Part shown: positions 8,395 through 18,336 of the stretch, in pieces
Layout of the letters: the number at the start of each line of letters is the position of its first letter
How positions within the stretch are numbered: position 1 is the stretch's first letter
From: MED-G105 sp965263305
GTDB lineage: Bacteria; Pseudomonadota; Alphaproteobacteria; Caulobacterales; Parvularculaceae
Assembly: GCA_965263305.1 (NCBI GenBank)
Contig: OZ253666.1
Location: 930,001-994,000, forward strand
Length of the DNA: 64,000 nt
Direction: 5' to 3'
Translations under genes and position numbers: made by a program
Notes under the pieces: model-generated
The model's input: only the letters and a program-made list of their open reading frames with translations
Databases searched by the model: none
Told to the model about the DNA's origin: nothing

Positions 8395-10187
8395 TGACAA
8401 CACAATTACTCACCTATGTTGTCGTTGGTCTCTCCTTCGCGCTCTATATTGGCATCGCGATATGGTCCCGCGCCGGATCAACCAATGAGTTTTACGTCGC
8501 CGGCAGCGGAGTGCACCCCATCGCCAATGGCATGGCGACGGCCGCAGACTGGATGAGCGCCGCCTCGTTTATTTCTATGGCGGGCATTATCGCGTTCTCA
8601 GGTTATGATGGCGCGGTCTATCTAATGGGATGGACTGGCGGTTACGTTCTTCTAGCCCTGTTGCTTGCGCCTTACTTGCGAAAGTTCGGCCAGTTCACGG
8701 TGCCAGATTTCATCGGGGAACGGTATTATTCTAAAACCGCGCGGGTCGTTGCAGTCCTTTGCCTCATCGTCATTTCCTTCACATACATCGCTGGCCAGAT
8801 GCGCGGTGTCGGCGTCGTCTTCTCCCATTTTTTGAACATCCCCATCACCATGGGGGTCCTCGTGGGCATGGGGGTCGTCTTTTTCTATGCGGTGCTGGGC
8901 GGCATGAAGGGGATCACCTACACCCAGGTGGCGCAATATTGCGTTCTGATTTTCGCTTATCTAACGCCAGCGGTTTTTATCTCGATGCTGATCACGGGCA
9001 ACCCCATCCCGCAGCTTGGGCTTGGATCGTCGGTTCTTGATAGCGGCGGCATATCAGTGTTGGAAAAATTGGACCGCACGCTAATTGACCTTGGGTTTGC
9101 CCCCTATACCGCCGGTACGAAGTCAATGGTTGACGTGTTCGCCATTACGATGGCGTTGATGGTCGGCACTGCCGGCCTCCCCCATGTCATCGTGCGTTTT
9201 TTTACAGTGCCGAAAGTATCTGACGCCCGCCTTTCGGCCGGATACGCCCTCGTTTTCATCGCCCTTCTTTATACCACGGCGCCGGCCGTCGGCGCCTTCG
9301 CCCGATTGAACTTTATCGAGACGGTCAACGGATCGACCTACGCCGCCTCTCAAGACGCCGGGGCAACCGCCGCAACAAAAGCAACGCCTTCTTTCTTCAG
9401 AACATTCGAGGATATCGGCCTTATCCAGTTTACGGACAAAAATGGCGACGGCGTCGTTCAACTCGCCGCCGGCGCGTCCATCGAAGGAAAACCCCGCTTT
9501 ACCGGCGAACGCGGTCTCCATGGGGAGCGGCTTGTCTCTAACGCGCCAACAGAGAACGCCAATGAAGTCTATGTGGATCGTGATATCATGGTGCTCGCCA
9601 ACCCTGAGATCGCCAATCTGCCGGGCTGGGTGATCGCCCTAGTCGCCGCTGGCGGCATCGCGGCGGCGCTATCCACCGCCGCCGGTTTGCTCCTCGTGAT
9701 TTCATCCTCCATCAGTCATGACCTCTTGAAAAAGACATTCCGTCCTCAAATTACTGAGAAGGGCGAACTCCTTGCCGCGCGATGCGCCGCCGCCGCGGCG
9801 ATTGGCGTCGCTGGCTATCTTGGGATCAATCCGCCAGGTTTTGTCGCCCAAGTTGTCGCCCTCGCTTTTGGTCTGGCCGCCGCCTCGCTCTTTCCGGCGA
9901 TCCTCATGGGCATATTTTTCAAGGGCATAAACCGAGACGGCGCCATCGCTGGCATGATCACAGGGCTCGCCTTCACCATCGCTTATATCGTATATTTCAA
10001 ATCACCCTGGTTTGGCGCGGTCAACGACGCGAACCATTGGCTCTTCGGCATCTCACCAGAGGGGATTGGCGCCATTGGTATGGTGATCAATTTCACCGTG
10101 GCGGTGATCGTTTCTCGCTATACGGCGCCCACGCCTGAAACGGTCAAAGAATTGGTGAACAACATTCGTGTTCCTGGGAACGGGTGA
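8394..10187 (+). CDS. VC_2705-family sodium/solute symporter large subunit (ActP-like)
   Basis: This 597-aa polytopic protein belongs to the sodium:solute symporter family. The N-terminus has the Na+/solute core (FYVAGSGVHPIANGMATAADWMSAASF), the middle has GTAGLPHVIVRFFTVPKVSDAR, and there are about 13 membrane segments. A soluble insertion of roughly 100 residues (about 300-400, including FTDKNGDGVVQLAAG) separates two helices, as in this subfamily. It is encoded with the DUF4212 small subunit in an overlapping pair. Related proteins such as ActP take up acetate and other short carboxylates, but the substrate here is not proven. The next gene is convergent and begins only 17 bases after this stop. 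Confidence 0.9.
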   Translation: MTTQLLTYVVVGLSFALYIGIAIWSRAGSTNEFYVAGSGVHPIANGMATAADWMSAASFISMAGIIAFSGYDGAVYLMGWTGGYVLLALLLAPYLRKFGQFTVPDFIGERYYSKTARVVAVLCLIVISFTYIAGQMRGVGVVFSHFLNIPITMGVLVGMGVVFFYAVLGGMKGITYTQVAQYCVLIFAYLTPAVFISMLITGNPIPQLGLGSSVLDSGGISVLEKLDRTLIDLGFAPYTAGTKSMVDVFAITMALMVGTAGLPHVIVRFFTVPKVSDARLSAGYALVFIALLYTTAPAVGAFARLNFIETVNGSTYAASQDAGATAATKATPSFFRTFEDIGLIQFTDKNGDGVVQLAAGASIEGKPRFTGERGLHGERLVSNAPTENANEVYVDRDIMVLANPEIANLPGWVIALVAAGGIAAALSTAAGLLLVISSSISHDLLKKTFRPQITEKGELLAARCAAAAAIGVAGYLGINPPGFVAQVVALAFGLAAASLFPAILMGIFFKGINRDGAIAGMITGLAFTIAYIVYFKSPWFGAVNDANHWLFGISPEGIGAIGMVINFTVAVIVSRYTAPTPETVKELVNNIRVPGNG

Positions 10188-10204
10188 CGCGGAACTGACC
10201 CACA

Positions 10205-12397
10205 TTATTCAATTCGCGCGCGAAAATTGAATTCGATGAACGGGTCCGGCGCCCCAGGTTGGAATGCGCCCTTTGGATTGAAGCAGATGAATGTAACGCG
10301 CGCATCATATCCCGTAGACGGATTAAATGTGCAATCGTCAAAATCCGCCGGTTCAATCGCAGCATCAGAAAACCGGAGATCCGTCGCCTCGTTAAACGTG
10401 ATGCCCGACCCCGACTGATTAAATTCCACCACCGATGTGCCAGGGGCGCCATCGTTGAAATCGTCATTGTAAAACTCGACCTCTGGCGGCATCAGGTCAA
10501 CGAGGAAAACCGAGTTTGTGTCGACAACACCATCACCCCGGTTCGTGACGCGGATCGTATAGACGACATCGTTGCCCGGCAGCGCTAATAGACCTGCCGA
10601 GGCTGGGTCAAAAACCGCCGCTGTCTTGACCGCCTCCAAATTTGGCGTTTGAGGCTGGCAGAATGTCAGATCATGCAGCGAAATACCTTGCTGTAGCGGA
10701 TCGAGCGGCGCGGCTGGCGCGGACCCATAGGTGACAACAAAACTATCTACCGGCGAGGTAAACGTCACGACCAGATTGCCGTCGGCATTCGGGCTTGCAG
10801 AATCAGCGATCCCCGTCGCGACGGACCCGGCCACCGTGTTCGCTGTTCCGGCGGTTAAAATGGGCGCGACAGGCGTTCCGTTTAAAAAACCAGTGGCCGT
10901 GACCTGGTCGACGAAATCGCCCCCGGCAGGGCCCGTATCAACGTCAAAAATAGTGAATTGCAGCTCCGCCACACCAACGCCAGGGGTCCCGATATCTCCA
11001 GATAATGTGATGGCTTGGGTTCGATTGCTGAAATTGGCGACGTATAGAAGCGATTGCTCTGCAGGCGTTATGCCGCCCTCTAATAAATTACTTAAGACTG
11101 GTGATTGCCCCGGTCCGACATTGATCAGAAATCCCGTGTCGCCAGAGAAGGCAAAATCGATTGCTTGACCGCCCGCAGTAAACGAATCGGTCAGATCACC
11201 CGTGTTCCAGGCGTTTGTATCCCAGTCGAACAGGACAGCGCTCGGGCCACAGCTAAGGAGAGGCGGCGTGCCGCCCCCGCCGCCGCTAACACTGATGGCG
11301 ATCACATCTGAATCATCTTCACCAGGATTGGTGGCCCCATTTCCGGGGGTTGAATCAACATCCGTCTCATTCGCGGCGGTGACTTCGGCAAAATTCGACC
11401 GCGCGCCAGCCGGATTTACGCTCGCCGTAATCCGTAGGGAGATTGATGCGCCCGGCGCAAGGACGCCCGGAACCGTCCAGAGCCCCGTTGATGGATTGTA
11501 AGCCCCGGCGCCATTATCCGACACGTAGGTGACGCCAGATGGCAGAAGATCCAATACCTCAACACCGGTCGCGTTGATAAACCCATCATTTTGCAGGGTC
11601 AGGGTATAGTTGATCGTGGCGCCAACTGTGGGGAATTGATTGTCGACGGTTTTTGTCAGGGCAAGGTCAACGGCATTTGGGATCGTCGCGTAGGAGATAT
11701 CGCTTAACCCAATGATCTGGGTGCCAGGATCGGGTTGGGTAAAGTCATCACCGGAAAAATACCGAATCTGCACAGCGCTCACGACCGTATTGCCAAAATC
11801 GAAAATGACGTTCGCCGCCGGTGACGCATTGCCGACGCCAAAAATACCTTCCCAGCCTTCGCCGAAGGTTTCGTCATCTTCCGCGACCCCGGCGCCGCCC
11901 AGCGAATCGAACCCGCTATCGCGGGCGTTGACGAGCCCTGCGCCGGTATCAACAAACACTTCAACAAAGTCATGAAACCCGCCGCCAAGGTCGACATCGG
12001 TCAATGTGAACTCAACGGACTGAACCGGCTCCGAAAACGTGATATCAACGACAACTTCGTCATTGGGGTCGATCGACACATTGTTGACGCCAAGTTCCGC
12101 TGTTTCGGCGATAGTCCCCCGGGCGCTCGTCTCATAGGTGAGAAAGCCATTCGGATTTGATGGCGCGAAGGCGGCGCCATTAATCACCGTGCTGTGGGTG
12201 ACAGTCGTTGTGACGCCAGCACTTGTAAGCACGTTGGTTGCCGGCACGCCCGCCTCATCGGCTAACCCCAAAGCCGCCCAATCAAAAACGCCCGGTGTTT
12301 GCGCATAGGCCGGCGACACCGACGCCATTAACATGGCGGCGAGTGTGCCGATTGCACCAAGGCGCATAAACCAGCGAGTTAGGCGGTTACCAGACAA
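10205..12397 (-). CDS. Secreted DUF11-repeat surface protein
   Basis: This 730-aa protein has a clear Sec signal peptide (arginine-rich start, hydrophobic stretch, cleavage after SPAYA near residue 33). A DUF11 / conserved-repeat domain lies near residues 245-345 (DLALTKTVDNQFPTVGATIN, then LPSGVTYVSDNGAGAYNPSTG). A second, shorter DUF11-like unit is at the C-terminus (NLEAVKTAAVFDPAS, NDVVYTIRVTNRGDG, LVDLMPPEVEFY). The N-terminal ~200 residues and the middle are beta-rich, Asp/Gly-rich segments typical of extracellular bacterial proteins. There is no C-terminal sorting signal or membrane anchor, so it may be released, perhaps through the T2SS encoded further right. A good promoter is present about 100 bases upstream. 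Confidence 0.8.
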   Translation of the reverse strand: MSGNRLTRWFMRLGAIGTLAAMLMASVSPAYAQTPGVFDWAALGLADEAGVPATNVLTSAGVTTTVTHSTVINGAAFAPSNPNGFLTYETSARGTIAETAELGVNNVSIDPNDEVVVDITFSEPVQSVEFTLTDVDLGGGFHDFVEVFVDTGAGLVNARDSGFDSLGGAGVAEDDETFGEGWEGIFGVGNASPAANVIFDFGNTVVSAVQIRYFSGDDFTQPDPGTQIIGLSDISYATIPNAVDLALTKTVDNQFPTVGATINYTLTLQNDGFINATGVEVLDLLPSGVTYVSDNGAGAYNPSTGLWTVPGVLAPGASISLRITASVNPAGARSNFAEVTAANETDVDSTPGNGATNPGEDDSDVIAISVSGGGGGTPPLLSCGPSAVLFDWDTNAWNTGDLTDSFTAGGQAIDFAFSGDTGFLINVGPGQSPVLSNLLEGGITPAEQSLLYVANFSNRTQAITLSGDIGTPGVGVAELQFTIFDVDTGPAGGDFVDQVTATGFLNGTPVAPILTAGTANTVAGSVATGIADSASPNADGNLVVTFTSPVDSFVVTYGSAPAAPLDPLQQGISLHDLTFCQPQTPNLEAVKTAAVFDPASAGLLALPGNDVVYTIRVTNRGDGVVDTNSVFLVDLMPPEVEFYNDDFNDGAPGTSVVEFNQSGSGITFNEATDLRFSDAAIEPADFDDCTFNPSTGYDARVTFICFNPKGAFQPGAPDPFIEFNFRARIE

Positions 12398-12738
12398 TGT
12401 GATCTCAATCTGATCTTCTGCGGTTCAATTTGCTTAATCTATTCGCCGTCGATTAATGGATCGTGTAGTGGTCAAAAACACAATTTTAAGATTTAATTTT
12501 TCCCAATTATAACCAATGATTGCATTTTTAGTTAACACGTATCATTGCACCACGCCGTTTCAACTGGCGCGGCGTAGCGGACTAACCCGGCGAAAAGACA
12601 TGGTTGCCAAAATCTAAAAAATCGCCAGAAAGAGCCATCTCTCACCCGCACCCTCCGCCATGGCTGACGAGCCCGGTCATGAGCAGCCGATCTTCGCCAG
12701 CCGGTGTCGATTTCGATGGGCCTTAAGGAAGATAAACC
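12398..12738. other. Divergent intergenic region (341 nt)
   Basis: This gap separates the DUF11 gene (minus) and lysS (plus). Its centre (about 12440-12540) is AT-rich and holds the promoter reported separately for the minus gene. The part next to lysS is GC-rich, with an AAGGAAG ribosome site just before the lysS ATG. I see no small gene or terminator hairpin in it. Confidence 0.6.
12506..12535 (-). promoter_or_regulatory. Sigma70-type promoter for the DUF11 protein
   Basis: Read on the minus strand, a -35 box TTAACT (12535-12530) is followed by an 18-base spacer and a perfect -10 box TATAAT (12511-12506). Transcription would start near 12499, leaving a leader of about 100 bases before the ATG at 12397. 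The box match is good and the region is AT-rich compared with its surroundings. The assignment is by consensus only. Confidence 0.45.
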
Positions 12739-14229
12739 ATGAGCAATAAACCCGACGCGACGAACCCCTCCGATCTGATTGAGGTCCGACGGCAGAAGCG
12801 CGAAAAGCTTATGGAAATGGGGGTAAATCCCTATCCTAACCGCTTCATACGCTCGGTTGAGAACGCGGCCCTGGCGACCAAGTATGAAGACCTGGAAGCC
12901 GGCCAACAGACCGAAGACCGGGTCACAGTCGCAGGGCGCATCCATTCCATCCGCAATTCGGGCATGTTCATCGATCTCCACGACGCATCGGGAAAAATTC
13001 AGATTTTCTCCCATAAGGATTCAGCCCCTGCGGGCGTATTGGAGCTTTTGCCCCTGCTTGATGTCGGTGACATCATCGGCGTTGAAGGGATTGTGCGGCG
13101 GACCCCGCGCGGGGAGCTTTCCATCAAGGCCATGGAAATGTCGGTCCTGTGTAAAGCGATCCGCCCGATGCCGGAGAAATACCACGGCCTACAGGATGTC
13201 GAGACGCGGTACCGCAAACGGTATCTGGACGTGATGGCGAACGATGACAGCCGCGACCGGTTACGCGCCCGCAGCCGCATCCTTACCAAGATCCGAGAGT
13301 TTATGGATGGCGAAGCGTTCGTCGAAGTCGAAACACCGATGCTGCACCCAATTTACGGCGGCGCCTCGGCCAACCCGTTCGTTACCCATCACAACGCCCT
13401 CGACCAGGAAATGTTTTTACGGATCGCACCGGAATTGTACCTGAAGCGCGTGCTTGTTTCGGGCGTCGCGGACCGGGTTTTTGAGATCAATCGAAATTTC
13501 CGCAATGAGGGATTATCGACCCGTCATAATCCAGAATTCACCATGCTGGAGGCCTACGCCGCCTATTGGGACTACAACGAGATGATGGGGCTTGTAGAGC
13601 GCATGTTCTCAACCCTCGCCCAAACCCTCCATGGCGGCGATGAAGTCGGTTTCGGGGATAAGACCTTTGATTTTACCGGACCCTTCAAACGATTGCCGAT
13701 GCATGAAGGTGTGAAAGACGCGATTGGCGTTGATTTCCTCAGCCTACAAACCGATGAGGACGCGCGGGCAGCGGCCAAAAACGCAGGCATCGAAGGCGTT
13801 GAGGATGACTTCACCTGGGGGGAGACCCTCGCCCATGTCTTTGAAGAACGCGTCGAAGACACGCTCGTTCAGCCAACTCATGTTATTGAGTTTCCAAAAG
13901 ACATCTCGCCCTTCGCCAAAGAATCGCCCACGGATGAACGCCTGGTTGAACGCTTTGAAACCTATTGCAACGGTTGGGAAATCTGTAACGCGTTCTCTGA
14001 GTTGAACGATCCGGTCGAACAGCGCCGCCGCATGGTGGAACAACAACAACAGGAAATCGCCCGCGGCGAGACGGGCCGCGAATTGGACGAAGATTTCCTG
14101 GAGGCGATGGATCACGGCATGCCAACGGCCGGCGGCCTAGGCATTGGGATTGATCGCCTGATAATGTTGATGACGGATTCAGCTTCCATCCGTGATGTGA
14201 TTTTCTTCCCGACCTTGAAGAAACTATAG
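12739..14229 (+). CDS. lysS: Lysyl-tRNA synthetase (class II)
   Basis: This 496-aa protein charges tRNA-Lys with lysine in the cytoplasm. The N-terminal ~140 residues form the OB-fold anticodon-binding domain (VTVAGRIHSIRNSGMFIDLH). Motif 2 is FRNEGLSTRHNPEFTMLEAY near residue 255, and motif 3 is GLGIGIDRLIML near residue 468. The HGMPTAGG loop just before motif 3 is typical of LysRS. The length matches the bacterial family. An AAGGAAG ribosome site precedes the ATG by about 6 bases. It appears to be a single-gene unit; the next gene is convergent 23 bases downstream. Confidence 0.97.
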   Translation: MSNKPDATNPSDLIEVRRQKREKLMEMGVNPYPNRFIRSVENAALATKYEDLEAGQQTEDRVTVAGRIHSIRNSGMFIDLHDASGKIQIFSHKDSAPAGVLELLPLLDVGDIIGVEGIVRRTPRGELSIKAMEMSVLCKAIRPMPEKYHGLQDVETRYRKRYLDVMANDDSRDRLRARSRILTKIREFMDGEAFVEVETPMLHPIYGGASANPFVTHHNALDQEMFLRIAPELYLKRVLVSGVADRVFEINRNFRNEGLSTRHNPEFTMLEAYAAYWDYNEMMGLVERMFSTLAQTLHGGDEVGFGDKTFDFTGPFKRLPMHEGVKDAIGVDFLSLQTDEDARAAAKNAGIEGVEDDFTWGETLAHVFEERVEDTLVQPTHVIEFPKDISPFAKESPTDERLVERFETYCNGWEICNAFSELNDPVEQRRRMVEQQQQEIARGETGRELDEDFLEAMDHGMPTAGGLGIGIDRLIMLMTDSASIRDVIFFPTLKKL

Positions 14230-14252
14230 CGGCGATAGCCGTTTAATCGTCA

Positions 14253-14885
14253 TCAGGCTAACGCCTTCGCATATGGGACGTCGCCGGATTGATCAGCGCC
14301 ATGGCGGGTCATCATCCAACCTTGCGTCGATTTTGCGACCGCGAAAAAGACATCATTCGGTTGATGGATTTCGAGGGCGTCAGCGGTGGAGAGTTTTAAC
14401 AGATGGGCGATCATCACCCGCCCAATAAATCCGTGACTGACAATCGCGATCCGTGAGGCTTGATGGCCAAGAACATGATCTTCCAGAAACGCGCAGCCCC
14501 GCTCTGTTAAGTCTTCAAAATTCTCCGCGCTTGGCGGACGATAACGCCACATATCAGCTCGCCAGGCCGCCCACTCTTCGGGCCACTGCGCGATTACATC
14601 ATCATAGAGATGGCCGGACCAATCCCCGGCGTGCCACTCTTTTAATCGGTCATCGAACGTAACCGAGAGCCCGGTTTCATCCGCCAGCATTTGCGCCGAA
14701 TCGCATGTCCTACGCAAAGGAGAGGCATAGATCGCGTCCACGCCAAGCGCGGCGGCGGCTTCGGCGTTCGCCTTTGCCTGCGCGCGCCCAAGATCGGTCA
14801 ACTCTGATTCCCACTGCCCCTGCATACGCCGTTCCGCGTTCCAGTTCGTTTGGCCGTGGCGGATGAAGTAGATAATTTCCGTCAT
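14253..14885 (-). CDS. Histidine phosphatase family (phosphoglycerate-mutase-like) protein
   Basis: This 210-aa protein begins with IYFIRHGQTNWNAERRMQGQ, in which RHG carries the phosphorylated catalytic histidine. YASPLRRTCDSAQ contributes the second conserved arginine, LKEWHAGDWSG the acidic catalytic region, and IVSHGFIGRVMI the second histidine. These are the four hallmarks of the histidine phosphatase superfamily. Members act on phosphosugars, phosphoglycerate, cobalamin intermediates or phosphoproteins, and sequence alone does not distinguish these. It lies between lysS (convergent) and the large BNR-repeat gene on the same strand. Confidence 0.9.
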   Translation of the reverse strand: MTEIIYFIRHGQTNWNAERRMQGQWESELTDLGRAQAKANAEAAAALGVDAIYASPLRRTCDSAQMLADETGLSVTFDDRLKEWHAGDWSGHLYDDVIAQWPEEWAAWRADMWRYRPPSAENFEDLTERGCAFLEDHVLGHQASRIAIVSHGFIGRVMIAHLLKLSTADALEIHQPNDVFFAVAKSTQGWMMTRHGADQSGDVPYAKALA

Positions 14886-14986
14886 TCATTGATCCCTTAC
14901 CCTGCGAGACGAGAAACCGGTTCCAAAAGAAATGGCCCGGACGCATATGCGATCCGGGCCTTGTTGATTAGGTATCTAGACCAAAC

Positions 14987-17900
14987 CTAAAGCGGAGGAA
15001 TGACCCCGCCTGGCGCCCATGGGCCGCCTGCCGCGATCAGTGCTTCTTCCAGCGCCGGGATCGTTGTGCTCTGCATTGTATTGAGGCGTGTACGGATAAC
15101 CTCAAATTCCTGAGCAGCGAAGTCGAGCTGTTGCTCATGGGTGCGTGTTGGCCCGTAGGTCGATAAGCCAACGCCGGTCAATACTTTCCCAAGGCGCCCT
15201 TGAACCGTTGGCGGTAATTCCTGCCCAACTTCGTTCATGGACTGATTTCCGCTCAGCTGTTCAACGATATCATGGAGTTCAGACTGGATCGCCTGCCACT
15301 GATCGTCGAGCTCGGCTGGCGCGGACCGCGTGCGGGAAAGCGCCGTTTTCAGTGCATCGAGCTTACTCTGCATCGCTGTGGTCGTGCGGCCAGCCGCCGC
15401 GACAGCGCGTTGCGTACGCCCGACACGCTCCCAAAACGCCACGACCTCAGCCGGGTCTTTGCCGACAAGCGCGCCTTCACGCAGACGCTCCACCTGGAAT
15501 TCCTGAGCCGCGGCGAGTTCCGTGGTGACACCACGAACACGCTTCGACAGGGATACCGTGTAGGTCCCCGGTGCCGCGAGGAAGCCCGACCCGTCATCAT
15601 CAGGATCAACTGGCTGAGAGCCAACAGGCGACATATCCGGATATCTCAGATCCCAATTTACCCGGTGGAAGCCTTTCTTCGTCGGTCCAGGGACGCGACG
15701 AACGACGTTACCGTCTGCATCGCGAACCGTGAGCCAGATTTCCGGCTTCGTCTCACGGCGTTCCGCCTCAACGGCGTCGAACCCGGTGAACGGGGTATCC
15801 TCACCCTTTTCGACCTTTTCCTTTTCCGCTTCCTGACGAATTTCCGCCTGGGTTTGGAGATCTTCTTTCAGGTAATAGGTGAAGACCGCACCGAATGGCG
15901 GGTTCGGGGCACGGAAGTAACCATGGCCCTGAGAACCTTGTTCGGAGAACGCCAAAGGATGTTGTTCAATGTACCACCAAGCCCGGCGACCAGGGAACAA
16001 CAATGCTTCTTTTTCTAAATCTTCCGGGCTCACCGAACGAAGCGGCGTATAGTCATCAAGGATGAAGAAGCCACGCCCGAAGGAAGCCGCAACAACATCA
16101 TCTTCACGACGCTGAATGGTGACATCGCGATAGGCGATGGTCGGAGAGCCGCCTTCTAGCTCCACCCATTTCTCACCGCCGTCGACCGTGAAAAAGAGGC
16201 CGAATTCTGTGGCGGCGAAGATAAGGTTTGGATTCACGTCATCCTGCACCGTCCGCCAGACCAGATGGCGATCCGGCAGATCGCCGACAATCGACGTCCA
16301 ACTGCGACCACCATTGGTGCTTTTGTACAGGTACGGTTTGTAGTCGCCGTATTTGTGGTTATCGAGGGAAACGTAAACCGTATTCGCATCAAATAAATCA
16401 GCGCGGATATCGTTGACGAACGCTGTATCTGGCACGCCCGGCAATGAGCCAACTTCTGTCCGTGTCCAGTTTGCGCCGCCATCGCTCGTCGACTGAATGA
16501 TGCCGTCATCGGTGCCGATATAAAGGATGTTTTCATCCAACGGCGACTCGCCGATGGAAGTGATGGTGTTGTACTGGGACATCGCGAGGAAATCCCACCC
16601 GGCATCCCATGACCATTGCCGACCCATGACAGGCAGCAGCATCCGGTCTTCATTGCGGGTAAGGTCGCCAGAAACCGCGCGCCATTCATCACCACGATTG
16701 TCGGACCGCCACAAGCGATAGGAAGCGAAGTAAATCCGCTTTGGGTCATGGGCGGACACCAAAATCGGCGCATCCCAGTTGTAGCGCTCGTTTGGTTCAC
16801 CTGGGCCCGGTTGCGGCTGGATGTGCACGACTTCACCGGTCTTGCGGTCAACCCGGGCGAGGTTCCCCTCTTGCCACTCCGCATACATAATATCTGGATT
16901 GCCAGGCTCCGTGGCCGATTGGTGGCCGTCAGCGAAAAGCGTCACAAACCAATCGGAATTGCGGATACCATGGCGGTTATCAGTACGCGATGGACCGCCT
17001 TGGCTGTTGTTATCCTGGGTGCCGCCGTAGACGTTATAGAAAGGCTCGGCGTCATCAACCGCGACTTTGTAGAACTGGGTCAGCGGAAGATTGTTGATGA
17101 AGCGCCATGACTTCTCGCCATCATAGCTTTCATAAAGCCCGCCATCTGATCCGAACAGGACATAATCCGGATCCGTCGGGTGGAAGGCAAGCGCGTGATC
17201 GTCGACGTGCTTATATTCGTTATTGAGGGCTTTGAATGTTTTACCGCCGTCAACGGAGACTTGCGACGTGTTCGACATAAGATAGAGCTTATCGAATTGG
17301 TGAGGGCTTGCATAAAGCTCTTGATAGTAATGGGGCCCCGTACCGCCGCCGACGGCGTCGCTCATTTTTTCCCATGACGCGCCGCGATTAACCGATTTCC
17401 AAACACCGCCTGTCCGACGGTTCAATTCAATCGCCGCGTAAACAACATCGGGTTGCTGAGGGGACATGGCGAGGCCGATCTTGCCCTTCAATCCTTCAGG
17501 CAGGCCGGTTTTTAGCTCCGTCCAGGTTTCGCCGCCATCTTCTGAGATATGAATGCCGGTTTCTGGACCACCGCCAATGTAGGCGGCGACGGTACGCTGA
17601 CGCTGCCAGGTTGCCGCATAAAGACGATCAGGATTGCGAGGATCCATCATGATATCTGTCACGCCAGTGTATTCGCCCGCGGACAGGATATTGTTCCAAG
17701 TTTTACCGCCATCGGTGGTTTTAAACAGACCACGATCACCACCGCCGGACCACAGCGGCCCTTGAGCCGCAACATAGACCGTATTGGGATCTTCCGGATG
17801 AACGATGATCTCTGAGATATGCTCTGATTCTTTCAGTCCTAAATTTTCCCAGGTCGAACCGCCATCTTTGGAGCGGTAGACGCCATCGCCGAATGCAAGA

Positions 17901-18274
17901 TGCCGACCGCCGTGGTTTTCGCCGGTGCCAACCCAAACCGTATTCACATTTGATGGGTCGACGGCGACGGAGCCAATTGAATATGAAGACTGACCGTCGA
18001 AAAGAGACTTCCACGTTGTGCCGGCGTTTTCCGTTTTCCAAACGCCGCCGGATCCTACCCCGACATACCACGTAGCCGGATCATTTGGCAGAATAACGAT
18101 ATCGGCGATACGCCCGGACATGAACGCGGGTCCAATATTCCGCAATTCAAGGCCTTTGAAGCTGCCGCTGGAAAAAATCGGCGCGTCTTCTTTTTTATCA
18201 CTATCGGAGTTGTTTGATTCTTGCGCACAGGCTGGTGCGATGGCGCAGACAGCCAGAAAGGCGAATAAACGCAT
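14987..18274 (-). CDS. Secreted BNR/VPS10-type beta-propeller protein
   Basis: This 1095-aa protein carries many BNR / sortilin-type repeats over roughly the first 720 residues, such as GGVWKTENAGTTWKSLFDG, DGVYRSKDGGSTWENLG and GLFKTTDGGKTWNNIL, each with the S/T-x-D-x-G-x-T-W core. Together they should fold as two beta-propellers like those of VPS10 and oligoxyloglucan hydrolases. The N-terminus is a signal peptide (MRLFAFLAVCAIAPACAQ); the Cys before AQ is not in a good lipobox, so signal peptidase I cleavage is more likely. The C-terminal ~350 residues include a FlgD/Ig-like segment (IWLTVRDADGNVVRRV, GFHRVNWDLRYP) and a helical tail. Such proteins are common in marine bacteria and often annotated as glycosyl hydrolases, but catalysis is unproven. 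Confidence 0.85.
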   Translation of the reverse strand: MRLFAFLAVCAIAPACAQESNNSDSDKKEDAPIFSSGSFKGLELRNIGPAFMSGRIADIVILPNDPATWYVGVGSGGVWKTENAGTTWKSLFDGQSSYSIGSVAVDPSNVNTVWVGTGENHGGRHLAFGDGVYRSKDGGSTWENLGLKESEHISEIIVHPEDPNTVYVAAQGPLWSGGGDRGLFKTTDGGKTWNNILSAGEYTGVTDIMMDPRNPDRLYAATWQRQRTVAAYIGGGPETGIHISEDGGETWTELKTGLPEGLKGKIGLAMSPQQPDVVYAAIELNRRTGGVWKSVNRGASWEKMSDAVGGGTGPHYYQELYASPHQFDKLYLMSNTSQVSVDGGKTFKALNNEYKHVDDHALAFHPTDPDYVLFGSDGGLYESYDGEKSWRFINNLPLTQFYKVAVDDAEPFYNVYGGTQDNNSQGGPSRTDNRHGIRNSDWFVTLFADGHQSATEPGNPDIMYAEWQEGNLARVDRKTGEVVHIQPQPGPGEPNERYNWDAPILVSAHDPKRIYFASYRLWRSDNRGDEWRAVSGDLTRNEDRMLLPVMGRQWSWDAGWDFLAMSQYNTITSIGESPLDENILYIGTDDGIIQSTSDGGANWTRTEVGSLPGVPDTAFVNDIRADLFDANTVYVSLDNHKYGDYKPYLYKSTNGGRSWTSIVGDLPDRHLVWRTVQDDVNPNLIFAATEFGLFFTVDGGEKWVELEGGSPTIAYRDVTIQRREDDVVAASFGRGFFILDDYTPLRSVSPEDLEKEALLFPGRRAWWYIEQHPLAFSEQGSQGHGYFRAPNPPFGAVFTYYLKEDLQTQAEIRQEAEKEKVEKGEDTPFTGFDAVEAERRETKPEIWLTVRDADGNVVRRVPGPTKKGFHRVNWDLRYPDMSPVGSQPVDPDDDGSGFLAAPGTYTVSLSKRVRGVTTELAAAQEFQVERLREGALVGKDPAEVVAFWERVGRTQRAVAAAGRTTTAMQSKLDALKTALSRTRSAPAELDDQWQAIQSELHDIVEQLSGNQSMNEVGQELPPTVQGRLGKVLTGVGLSTYGPTRTHEQQLDFAAQEFEVIRTRLNTMQSTTIPALEEALIAAGGPWAPGGVIPPL

Positions 18275-18336
18275 GGAGGTCCCCTTGGGTTAGCGCTGGT
18301 TCATCGGCGGGTTATATCGCGAAGGTTTAGCATTTT

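Noticed and set aside
12532..13014. Minus-strand frame opposite the start of lysS
   Set aside because: It overlaps the conserved lysS N-terminus and the DUF11 promoter region, and has no ribosome site.
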